Shown here one piece after another: positions 7,341 to 13,397 of a DNA stretch of 22,016 nucleotides. The DNA comes from a virus. The notes under the pieces are model-generated. The model did no database searches and was not told the origin of the DNA. It saw only the letters and a program-made list of their open reading frames with translations. The stretch spans positions 1 through 22,016 of IMG/VR virus record IMGVR_UViG_3300025872_000345; one strand, 5' to 3'. Made by a program: the position numbers and the translations under genes. The first letter of the stretch is position 1; each line of letters begins with the position of its first letter.

Positions 7341-7633
7341 GCTGCACCCCCGTCGAGGTATTCGAGGGTCGCGCGGACACGGTCCACGATGTCGTCGGGC
7401 AGGGGCTCCAGCCCCTCGACGAGCGTGTGGCGCTCGCCCTCGACCTCGTCGTCCTCGACGGTGATGTCGACGAGGACCGTGTCGCCGTCGAGCCACGGGT
7501 AGAGGCGCAGCTTCGCGCCCACGGTGACGACACCGTCGCCCCACACCGCGGCATCGATGCCCGCCGCGACGAGCGCCGCGGCCAGCATCACGCCCGTGGC
7601 CTGCACCTCCCCGCTGAAGTCGGCGCCGATCAT
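7337..7633 (-). CDS. Paralogue 2 of the MIG/GGAA family, unknown function
   Basis: A 98-residue product with start at 7633 (ATGA overlap; SD GGGGGTG inside the previous gene). It has the same plan as its neighbours: helix ATGVMLAAALVAAGIDA, GDGVVTV strand, LRLYPW, DTVLVDITVE and a C-terminal helix ending DGGAA. It is the shortest copy and lacks the VHG...WEL insertion. The junction sequence around its start is repeated exactly, over 22 bp, at the start of the next copy (7331-7352 and 7624-7645), a sign of relatively recent tandem duplication. Function unknown. Confidence 0.7.
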   Translation of the reverse strand: MIGADFSGEVQATGVMLAAALVAAGIDAAVWGDGVVTVGAKLRLYPWLDGDTVLVDITVEDDEVEGERHTLVEGLEPLPDDIVDRVRATLEYLDGGAA

Positions 7634-8337
7634 GCTGCACCCCCGACGTCGCGGAAGAGGTCGCGGACCTGCTCGACGACGAGGTCGAGGTCCTCGACCG
7701 GGAGGCTCGACGCCAGCGCCGTCTCGACGGGCGCGTCACCGTAGGCGTCGGGATGCACGCCGATGATGTCGACGAGGAGGTGGTCGCCGTCGGGATCGTG
7801 CTCGACGCCGACGCACACGCGAAGCTCCCAACCGTCGCGCCAGCCGTGGACCTCGACGATCCCGTCCCCGTAGTCGGAGACGCGGAAGCCCGCGGCGCTC
7901 AGCGCCACGACGATGCGCTTCCCGGCGGCGTCGCACACCTCGTCGTCCGCGACAGCCTGGGCGATGGCGGCCTCGTCGTCGAGAGCTTGGTAGCGGCTCA
8001 GGTCGACGGACTGCACCCGCCGCGCGAGCGCGACGAGGTAGTCCAGCTCCGCACGCGCCGCGCGCTCGCCCTCGGTGGGCCACCAATCGGGCTTGTCGGC
8101 GGCGTCGAAGAACTGCTCCGTCGCTTCGAGGAAGTCGTGCGTCTCGCCCCACTCGGCGAGGGCGAACTGCGCGACGAAGCGGGACGTGAGGTCACCGACG
8201 AGCTCGACCACCTCGACGGAGGTCGGGTAGCGGCGCGAGGTGGAGTCGCACAGTGCGGCCTGCACCATGCGGGAGAACTCGACGGTGACGGCGAGGTCAG
8301 GGGAGGGCGCGGCCCAGCGGGGAAGGGGGGTGTTCAT
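7630..8337 (-). CDS. Two-part protein with C-terminal MIG/GGAA-family domain (paralogue 1)
   Basis: A 235-residue product starts at the ATG at 8337, two bases after the upstream stop (TGATCATG) with GGAG as SD. Residues 1-130 form a helical, acidic N-terminal part. It includes FVAQFALAEWGETHDFLEAT and a KPDWWPTEGERAARAELDYL stretch, and it is absent from the two downstream paralogues. Residues about 133-235 are the shared domain: AAGKRIVVALSAAG, YGDGIVEVHG, WELRV, LLVDIIG and the end VGGAA. This copy may be the parent from which the stand-alone domains were duplicated, or a fusion. No known family recognised. Confidence 0.7.
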   Translation of the reverse strand: MNTPLPRWAAPSPDLAVTVEFSRMVQAALCDSTSRRYPTSVEVVELVGDLTSRFVAQFALAEWGETHDFLEATEQFFDAADKPDWWPTEGERAARAELDYLVALARRVQSVDLSRYQALDDEAAIAQAVADDEVCDAAGKRIVVALSAAGFRVSDYGDGIVEVHGWRDGWELRVCVGVEHDPDGDHLLVDIIGVHPDAYGDAPVETALASSLPVEDLDLVVEQVRDLFRDVGGAA

Positions 8338-8339
8338 GA

Positions 8340-8555
8340 TCAGGACTCCATGCTGGTGATGATGGATGCCGCGTCGCGCTCGGCCTGCGCGACGACGTCG
8401 GGGGTGAGGGCGAGGCGGGCGAGGTCGGAGAGGACGTGGAGATCGACGATCTCCTCGACCGACTCGCCCGTGGTGTCGGCGGCGAGGACCGCCGCGATGA
8501 ACTGCTGGAGGACGCGCGCCGCGAGGTCGACGTCCGCGAGGGGGTAGGGGGGCAT
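8340..8555 (-). CDS. Small helical protein, first gene of the proximal minus-strand block
   Basis: A 71-residue product starts at the ATG at 8555, with GGAG six bases upstream. It is predicted to be entirely helical (VDLAARVLQQFIAAVLAAD, VEEIVDLHVLSDLARLAL, VVAQAERDAASIITSM). It is acidic and has no membrane segment. It leads the six-gene block 8555-6479 and is the first gene downstream of the promoter and repeat cluster at 8.6-9.1 kb. A DNA- or protein-binding regulatory role would be typical for this position but nothing in the sequence shows it. Confidence 0.65.
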   Translation of the reverse strand: MPPYPLADVDLAARVLQQFIAAVLAADTTGESVEEIVDLHVLSDLARLALTPDVVAQAERDAASIITSMES

Positions 8556-8611
8556 GCTTGGCTCCGTCGCTCGCTCTGGCTGGCTGCTAGAGAACTGTCG
8601 GCGACGCCCCT

Positions 8612-8640
8612 TGTATGCCCCGCCGTTACCAGCGCGTCAA
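8612..8640 (-). promoter_or_regulatory. Predicted promoter of the proximal minus-strand block
   Basis: On the minus strand TTGACG (8640-8635), a 17-bp spacer and CATACA (8617-8612) give a plausible sigma70-like promoter about 57 bp upstream of the ATG at 8555. The spacer contains TGGTAACG, one copy of the GTTAC motif that clusters through the rest of the intergenic region. Binding of a factor there would block RNA polymerase. Confidence 0.45.
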
Positions 8641-8826
8641 GTGCCCCGACGAACTTTTCTCTGGCTGCCCGTCAGGTCGACCCCTCGGCGCCCCGACCCC
8701 CTCGCGTAAGGCAAACGGATGCGCCGAAACGCGTCGCGACCTACTGCGACGGCGTGCCGACGTGTTACACCCGTAAGTCCCTGCCACGACTCGAGAACTC
8801 GAGGGCGGCTCGAGCCTCGGAGACCC

Positions 8827-8862
8827 CCTGTAACAGCACCGTAACGGACGCGCTGTTACAGG
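8827..8862. repeat. 11-bp-stem inverted repeat built from the TGTAACA motif
   Basis: CCTGTAACAGC (8827-8837) is the exact reverse complement of GCTGTTACAGG (8852-8862). The 14-nt centre itself holds a CCGTAACGG copy. A second, looser arrangement (GCTGT...ACAGC) spans 8902-8920. It is the most symmetrical part of the motif cluster. Confidence 0.7.
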
Positions 8863-9211
8863 ATCGGTCAACGATCCCGCGTACTTAGGCCAGCAAACGC
8901 CGCTGTAACGGTGTAACAGCGCGACGACATGGACATATAGGGGCCTTCGCGCGTAAGATCGGCCCTACACGATCACGATCTTGACGCGAACGAGAGGACT
9001 ATACGGAGATCGATCATTAGCTATAGTGTTACACTTTGGTAAGGGCTTAGGATCGCGGTCCTGCCTAGCAGATCGCCGTAACACCCCGTCGTCACGACTT
9101 TTTTGCTCTAACCGGGGTCGCCTGTTACACGAACAATATCAACACCTTGGCACGTCAATCGCGGAAGCCATGTCACACGTCGGGGCGTAAGCCCTTGAAA
9201 GGAGCGGAAGA

Positions 9212-9754
9212 ATGAAGCCCACCGTCAACGTCAAGCCCACGGCGGTCCAGCCGCAGGCGCTCGCAGCGCCCTCCCTCCCGGCCGCCCCGGTCGCCCTGCC
9301 CGTCGTGGTCGCCCCGGCCGCGGAGGCCGAGGTCGTCGCGATGCTGACCGAACGCACGTCCGCAACGGCCGAGCAGCGCGCAGTCGCCTCGCAGCTGCTC
9401 GCCGCCGGCTACACCGTCACCCAGGTCGCCCGGCGGCTGAAGGTCCGGGAGGTCACGGTCTGGGGCTGGACATCCGACCCGGACGTGAAAGCCGCCGTCG
9501 AGGCGGGCCGGGAGCACCGCCGGAAGGTGCTGGGGCAGGGGCTGGAAGTCGCAGCCGCGGACGCGCTGACGGCCCTCTCCGACATCGTGTCTGACTCGTC
9601 CGTCATGCCCCGGGACCGGCTGAAAGCCGCCGAGTTGATCCTAGACCGGGCCGGACTGACGGACCGTCCGGCCGCCGCCGCGTCGGTTCAGGTGGACGTG
9701 TCCTTCGACGAGCGGCTGGCCCGGATCGCGGCTAGCGCCACTGGGAAGCCCTAG
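9212..9754 (+). CDS. Helix-turn-helix protein resembling phage small terminase subunits
   Basis: A 180-residue product starts at the ATG at 9212 with AAAGGAG eight bases upstream. The N terminus (about 1-45) is an alanine/proline/valine-rich tail. A helix-turn-helix follows: QLLAAGYTVTQVARRLKVRE then VTVWGWTSDPDVKAAVEAGR (about 62-98), with a tryptophan in the recognition region. The C-terminal half is helical, with RDRLKAAELILDRAGL (about 133-148). This order matches phage HTH proteins of the phBC6A51/small terminase type. TerS recognises the packaging site and loads TerL. Here the gene is about 9 kb from terL and next to the motif cluster at 8.6-9.1 kb, so a transcriptional or replication regulator is a real alternative. 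Confidence 0.65.
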   Translation: MKPTVNVKPTAVQPQALAAPSLPAAPVALPVVVAPAAEAEVVAMLTERTSATAEQRAVASQLLAAGYTVTQVARRLKVREVTVWGWTSDPDVKAAVEAGREHRRKVLGQGLEVAAADALTALSDIVSDSSVMPRDRLKAAELILDRAGLTDRPAAAASVQVDVSFDERLARIAASATGKP

Positions 9755-9772
9755 GACGCGCGCGAGGGGGTA

Positions 9773-9794
9773 GGGGGCTGGTAGGGTAGCCCCC
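9773..9794 (+). terminator. Possible terminator hairpin after the HTH gene
   Basis: GGGGGCT (9773-9779) pairs with AGCCCCC (9788-9794) around an 8-nt loop, 19 bp after the stop. No T-run follows, so intrinsic termination is doubtful. Confidence 0.35.
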
Positions 9795-9989
9795 CGGCCC
9801 CCCGCGTGCCTTGGCGGGCCGTTTCCGGGCCGGGAACAGGGGTCCGGCTTCCGGGTCCGTCCGGCAGGGGTCCGTCCGGCCGGGGGAGAGGCTCGCCGGG
9901 GGAGGGGAGCGCCGGGAGGGGTGCCGTCCGGCCGGACCGTGCGTAGCTGGCCGCCCGCCGGGAGGGCCAGGACGACACCCGCCGGGGCT

Positions 9990-10048
9990 TGTGACAGAAT
10001 GTCACACGCTGCACGATCCGGAATAGTGGACCACGTCACCCCCGGATC
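9990..10048. promoter_or_regulatory. Paired palindromes in the centre of the GC-rich block
   Basis: TGTGACA-GAA-TGTCACA (9990-10006) is a perfect 7+3+7 palindrome of operator form. Nine bases further, GATCCGG (10015-10021) and CCGGATC (10042-10048) form an inverted repeat enclosing GTGGACCAC (10026-10034). The AT-rich patch CATATTGTAG follows. This looks like a protein-binding or structured site, but no adjacent gene start explains it. Confidence 0.5.
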
Positions 10049-10358
10049 GGCATATTGTAGTGTTCATGCGTCGCGACGGGCCGCCGGACCGGACCGCCGG
10101 ACGGGCCGCGTAGCTGGCGCGCAGCTAGCCGCCGGACCGCCCCGGGGGAGCGCCGGACGGGCAGCCGGACCGCCGGACGGACCGCGGCGCCGGGGGAGCG
10201 CGCCGGGGGAGCGCCTCGCGCGGGCGCACGGGCGCGCGGGCGCCGGGGGACCGCGGCGCTAGTGGAGGCTCCAGACGGGCGCCTCCAGACCGGGGCGCCA
10301 CGGGCGCCCCGGGCGACGGGCGACGGGCGCGCCTCCCTGGCTCCCGGGCGCATGCGAA

Positions 10359-10391
10359 AGGCCCCCGCCGCGGGCTACGCGACGGGGGCCT
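10359..10391 (-). terminator. Intrinsic terminator of the Gp88-like operon
   Basis: In the minus direction a 9-bp perfect stem (AGGCCCCCG with CGGGGGCCT) is followed by TTTCGC, 22 bp past the stop at 10413. Confidence 0.65.
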
Positions 10392-10412
10392 AGGGGCGGC
10401 GCGGGGTAGGGG

Positions 10413-11438
10413 CTAGGCTACGGGCGCGGCCGTCGCGTGGCGGGCTTGACGCGCGCGCATGGCCGCGCGTGCCCGCGCGAGCATGCTATCCGCGGCCGCG
10501 CACGCCGCGGCGCCGCGGGTGTAGTGTCCATGCGACGCAATGGCCACGACGGGGCCCGACCCGCCGTTGCATGCGCCACAATCGGCGCACCCGATATCGG
10601 TGGCGCGCTCCCGCGACGCGGGACAGTGTAGGTATCCCGTGCGGCCGTCCGTCCCCGCGCCCGCGGCAAGCGCTACCGCGCCGTCGATCTCCGCGGGGAG
10701 GCGCGGATCGACGACTAGGAACGGCCGCCAACCATGACGCACGGCTAGCTCAGCTTCCGCGACGGTATGCGCGGAAGCCATTGCGTATTCGCTTCCGTAG
10801 CTAGCCCACGCGCTATCCGGGCGCGTCCCGCGCACGTATTCAAGCCAGCGCCGCGTGTAGGCCGTCGCGACGCCCCGACGGCCGGACGGGCGCGACGTCC
10901 CGCGCGCCGCGTCAAGGATCGGCGCGTGGACGCTAAGGGGCGCCGCGGCCGGGTCGCCCCAAGCGCCCGCGCGCACGCCCGCAATGCGCCCGGACGCGAC
11001 GCTGTCGGCAACCCACGCCGCGACGGCCGCGGGGGTGGCGTCCGGGTAGGCGCCGCGCACGACGGCGCGGGCTACCTCGGGCGGGCCGTTGCGGACGTAG
11101 CACGGGTCCGTCGGGAGCGCGTCCCCGTCGACGCCCGCGGCCAGGGCGGGACGTTTCCCGCAGCTGCCGCACGCGCCCGCGTCGCACCCGCCCGCGAGGT
11201 TGCGCGACCACGCGCGGTAATCCGCGGCGCGGGCGCCGCGCGCCGTTGATCCCGTGATCCCTTGCAGCATGGCCACGGGGATCACGTAGGACTGTGCCAG
11301 CGGACGGCTCCCGCTTGTCTTAGCGTTTCGCGACGATCCACGTAGGCCCGTCACGACGACCACGACGGGCGCGCCGTCGATCAGGGACGGACCGCGGTAC
11401 ACGACAGCGCCCCGGGGCATGGTGAGGCGCGGCTTCAT
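10413..11438 (-). CDS. Cysteine-rich phage protein resembling the Gp88 family
   Basis: A 341-residue product starts at the ATG at 11438, overlapping the upstream stop as ATGA, with GGTGA as SD. The N terminus carries VYRGPSLIDGAPVVVVVTGL and SRNAKTSG. A first cluster (C85, C90, C93, C113; GACGSCGKR ... PCYV) and a GAWGDPAAAP segment (158-167) follow. A TAYTRRW stretch (192-198) and a second cluster (C272, C284, C287, C290; HCPAS ... CADCGAC) complete it. I recall this order from a family of phage proteins related to mycobacteriophage Gp88, of unknown function. The two cysteine clusters probably bind metal. Codon choice is extremely GC-biased, like the flanking non-coding DNA. The C terminus is arginine/alanine-rich and may be disordered. 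Confidence 0.65.
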   Translation of the reverse strand: MKPRLTMPRGAVVYRGPSLIDGAPVVVVVTGLRGSSRNAKTSGSRPLAQSYVIPVAMLQGITGSTARGARAADYRAWSRNLAGGCDAGACGSCGKRPALAAGVDGDALPTDPCYVRNGPPEVARAVVRGAYPDATPAAVAAWVADSVASGRIAGVRAGAWGDPAAAPLSVHAPILDAARGTSRPSGRRGVATAYTRRWLEYVRGTRPDSAWASYGSEYAMASAHTVAEAELAVRHGWRPFLVVDPRLPAEIDGAVALAAGAGTDGRTGYLHCPASRERATDIGCADCGACNGGSGPVVAIASHGHYTRGAAACAAADSMLARARAAMRARQARHATAAPVA

Positions 11439-11674
11439 AGCGTCACCACGAAGCCGACGAAGCCGACGAAGAGGACCGCGACGAAGATGAACGCCGCGCG
11501 GTCCGCGGCGCGTACGGTCTGAAGTTGGCGCGCCCGTTCGTAGGCGGCCGCGCGGGTCGGTGGCGGCCCATCGACCCACGCGTCGATCCACGTTGCGCCC
11601 GTGACGGGCGCGTGACGGTACACGCGGGCGCGGGGGGCACCGGGGGAAGTGGGAAGATCGGTTTCGGTGTGCAT
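11435..11674 (-). CDS. Small C-terminally anchored membrane protein
   Basis: A 79-residue product starts at the ATG at 11674, with AGGAAG as SD and a promoter 57 bp upstream. The first 55 residues are soluble. Residues about 60-79 (AAFIFVAVLFVGFVGFVVTL) form one hydrophobic helix ending exactly at the C terminus, so the protein is probably a tail-anchored inner-membrane protein. It overlaps the Gp88-like gene by 4 bp (ATGA) and is presumably co-translated with it. A phage membrane function (superinfection exclusion, lysis) is possible but not shown. Confidence 0.65.
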   Translation of the reverse strand: MHTETDLPTSPGAPRARVYRHAPVTGATWIDAWVDGPPPTRAAAYERARQLQTVRAADRAAFIFVAVLFVGFVGFVVTL

Positions 11675-11730
11675 GCTTCCTACCTGTAGTCGGGCGCGGG
11701 ATGCGCCCACGATCCTAGGACCGTGCGTGC

Positions 11731-11758
11731 AGTCTATCGGCGCTTGCCACGGTGTCAA
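11731..11758 (-). promoter_or_regulatory. Sigma70-type promoter for the Gp88-like operon
   Basis: On the minus strand a consensus TTGACA (11758-11753), a 16-bp spacer and TAGACT (11736-11731) are found. A leader of about 50 bases runs to the SD and ATG at 11674. This is the best -35 match that I saw in the window. Confidence 0.65.
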
Positions 11759-12333
11759 GCTCACGCGTGCGCGATCTTTCCCGCGGCGCCGCGCGGCGCG
11801 TCCAGGCTCGCGCGGCCGCGGCGCGTCCCGCCCGTGCGGTAGCAGCGCGAGCGAGCGACGGTCGCGCGGTGGAGATGCATCTCCAGCGGCGCGCGACGCC
11901 CGACGGGCCGCGGCGCCCGACCGCCCTCCCGCCTAGCCATGCGACGCGGCGCGCTCGCCCGCGTCCCCGCTTGCCGATCCCGCCCACCCGCACGCGGGGA
12001 GGTAGGCCCCGCCTGGCTCCCCGACGCACGCGAGCACCCGCGCGTCGCGACGCCCACGGCCGCGACGGCGCCCCCGGCCCGGCGCCGCGCGCCGCACCCC
12101 CCCACCATGCCGCAATCAACCATCATGGGACCCATCACCCAGGGTGGTTTCCTGGCGCGAGATATTTCTCAACTACCTTACCACCGCGGTACATAGCACG
12201 ACCGCTGGCGCGGCCGCGCTCTGCCGGCCGGCGGCCCTGACGAGGCTCGTCGCCCGTAGCTTGACGCGCGTGGCTCGAGGCTTCCCCGCCACGGTGCGAC
12301 TTGTTATACCAACACGGTTCACTAGGAGCCCCC
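11759..12333. other. 575-bp GC-rich intergenic region with a 16-bp palindrome
   Basis: No gene is supported between the divergent starts. TGGAGATGCATCTCCA (11870-11885) is a perfect 16-bp palindrome in otherwise CG-alternating DNA. A small CACCC-A-GGGTG hairpin is at 12136-12146. From about 12150 the DNA becomes less GC-rich (GAGATATTTCTC, TTACCACCGCGGTACATA). This stretch, together with TTGTTATACC at 12301, may hold the promoter of the plus gene at 12334. A clear -35/-10 pair was not found. Confidence 0.45.
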
Positions 12334-13341
12334 ATGACTGACGACACACCGACCATCGACCTCCCCCTCGCCCTCCGCACCCGCAACGCCCTCATCAAGG
12401 CAGGTCTCACGACCTGGAAGGACATCAAGCTCGCGGACCTCGATGCGGTCGACGGGCTCGGCGCCAAGGGCGTCGACACCATCCAGGCGCTCTGGGAAGC
12501 CGAGGTCGGGGACCAGGCCCCGACGCTGACGCCGAAGGACGAGGCCGTCATCGACGCCTGGATGAGCAAGGTCAAGGTCGGCCCGGCCAGGGGCCAGGTC
12601 GAGGCCGAGACGCCAGAAGAGACCATCGCCAAGGGCCAGAAGCGGCACACCGTCGCGTCGATGATCGACACGGCCATGCGCGGCGGGCTCGAGCGGCTGA
12701 CGGAGACGGAGCGCAGCCTCGAGCGCGCCAACCGCGGTGGGCTGGCGCTCGAGGAGCTCAACCGACGCAACGAGGCGTTTCGCGCCCAGGGCGGCTGGGT
12801 CGAGACGGCCACGGGATCGGGGCTACTGGCTCTTCAGCTCGAGTCCGACATCCAAGCACGCATCCGGGCTCTTATCCCTACTATCAAGGGGCTCCCGCAC
12901 GTCAAGGAGTTGGGCGTCGTGGTGGACGAAAAAGTCGTCGGCCGGATGGCCCTGATCCGCGGGCTCGACGCGCTCGAGAAGAGCAACGGCCAGGCGGCCG
13001 CACCTGTCGCTGCGAAGCAGGTCGACACGCAGTCGGACGAGCCGGTCGTGCCTGTCCAGGACGGCGAGCGGTACGCCACGCCCGAAGGCTGGAACAAGGT
13101 GTCGCCGACGGAAGCGGTCCCCGCGTCGCAAGCGGATGTTCATTCGTACTACCAGGCTTACGGCTGGGAGCGGTACTGGGGCAAGGTAGACTCGACGACG
13201 TTCTACTTCTACTGGTGCCCTGAGAAGCTCAACCAGGATGTAGCACCGTTCCCTGGTAGTGACAAGGGGGGTCGCAAGATCGCCATCCAGTCGACGCCCT
13301 GGGGGCCAGGGCACATCCTCCCCGCGGGCTGGAACACCTGA
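12334..13341 (+). CDS. Protein with RNAP alpha-CTD/helix-hairpin-helix-like N-terminal domain
   Basis: A 335-residue product starts at the ATG at 12334 with AGGAG five bases upstream; an upstream in-frame TTG at 12301 is rejected. Residues about 7-52 (IDLPLALRTRNALIKAGLTT ... GLGAKGVDTIQALW) follow the pattern of the C-terminal domain of bacterial RNA polymerase alpha and related helix-hairpin-helix folds. The middle (about 85-210) is helical and charged. The C terminus holds a pair of aromatic segments (YYQAYGWERYWGKVD, TTFYFYWCPEK), suggesting a small beta domain. Proteins with such HhH modules bind DNA or other proteins; a role here in transcription or a virion-associated function is inference. 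It is convergent with the fibre-like gene. Confidence 0.65.
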   Translation: MTDDTPTIDLPLALRTRNALIKAGLTTWKDIKLADLDAVDGLGAKGVDTIQALWEAEVGDQAPTLTPKDEAVIDAWMSKVKVGPARGQVEAETPEETIAKGQKRHTVASMIDTAMRGGLERLTETERSLERANRGGLALEELNRRNEAFRAQGGWVETATGSGLLALQLESDIQARIRALIPTIKGLPHVKELGVVVDEKVVGRMALIRGLDALEKSNGQAAAPVAAKQVDTQSDEPVVPVQDGERYATPEGWNKVSPTEAVPASQADVHSYYQAYGWERYWGKVDSTTFYFYWCPEKLNQDVAPFPGSDKGGRKIAIQSTPWGPGHILPAGWNT

Positions 13342-13349
13342 AACGAAAA

Positions 13350-13381
13350 GCCCCGGAGAACCGCGAACGGCGCTCCGGGGC
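13350..13381. terminator. Shared terminator hairpin between convergent genes
   Basis: GCCCCGGAG (13350-13358) pairs with CTCCGGGGC (13373-13381) around a 14-nt loop. In the minus direction it is followed by TTTTCGTTTC, a good terminator for the fibre-like gene. The same stem sits nine bases after the plus-strand stop, so it may serve both strands. Confidence 0.7.
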
Positions 13382-13397
13382 CCCGGCCTGTCAGTGA

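Larger units (their letters stand above)
8556..9211 (+). other. Non-coding control region with ten GTTAC/GTAAC iteron-like motifs
   Basis: This 656-bp gap separates divergent genes and is less GC-rich than its surroundings. It contains ten GTTAC/GTAAC cores, at 8625, 8764, 8830, 8841, 8855, 8905, 8913, 9028, 9078 and 9124. Most sit in a wider TGTTACA/TGTAACA context, in both orientations. A by-eye scan finds only a handful of this 5-mer in the remaining 21 kb. Three CTCGAG sites lie within 8790-8814, and AT-rich patches (for example TATAGT at 9022) occur at 9000-9035. Iteron-type replication origin and repressor-operator cluster are both compatible. No convincing gene is present. Confidence 0.6.
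9755..10412. repeat. 658-bp extreme-GC non-coding block with CCGGAC/GTCCGG repeats
   Basis: No gene is supported here. Twelve copies of GTCCGG/CCGGAC occur: the first four (9842, 9859, 9874, 9926) as GTCCGG, the next eight (9932, 10084, 10089, 10097, 10132, 10153, 10165, 10173) as CCGGAC. Several CCGGGGGAG units (about 9880-10210) are interspersed. The two arms flank a less GC-rich centre (about 9988-10070) containing two palindromic elements. A TGGAGGC/GCCTCCA hairpin with a direct repeat CTCCAGAC lies at 10263-10290. A replication or packaging site, or simply expanded low-complexity DNA, are possible. Confidence 0.55.

Noticed and set aside
8981-9005. TTGACG followed by TATACG as a plus-strand promoter
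   Set aside because: The spacer would be only 13 bp, too short for a sigma70 promoter.
8620-9130. CRISPR array
   Set aside because: The repeated motif is only 5-8 bp, occurs in both orientations and has irregular spacing, and no cas gene is present.
8981-9190. A 69-codon plus-strand frame in the repeat-rich control region
   Set aside because: No convincing SD, composition unlike its neighbours, and it runs across several GTTAC motifs and promoter-like patches.
10036-10353. A 105-codon minus-strand frame in the GC-rich block
   Set aside because: The translation is an Arg/Pro/Ala/Gly repeat produced by the CCGGAC and CCGGGGGAG units, with no SD.
11752-12240. Several overlapping frames on both strands in the 11.76-12.3 kb gap
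   Set aside because: All are low-complexity Arg/Ala/Pro sequences without SD; none ends or begins in register with neighbouring genes.
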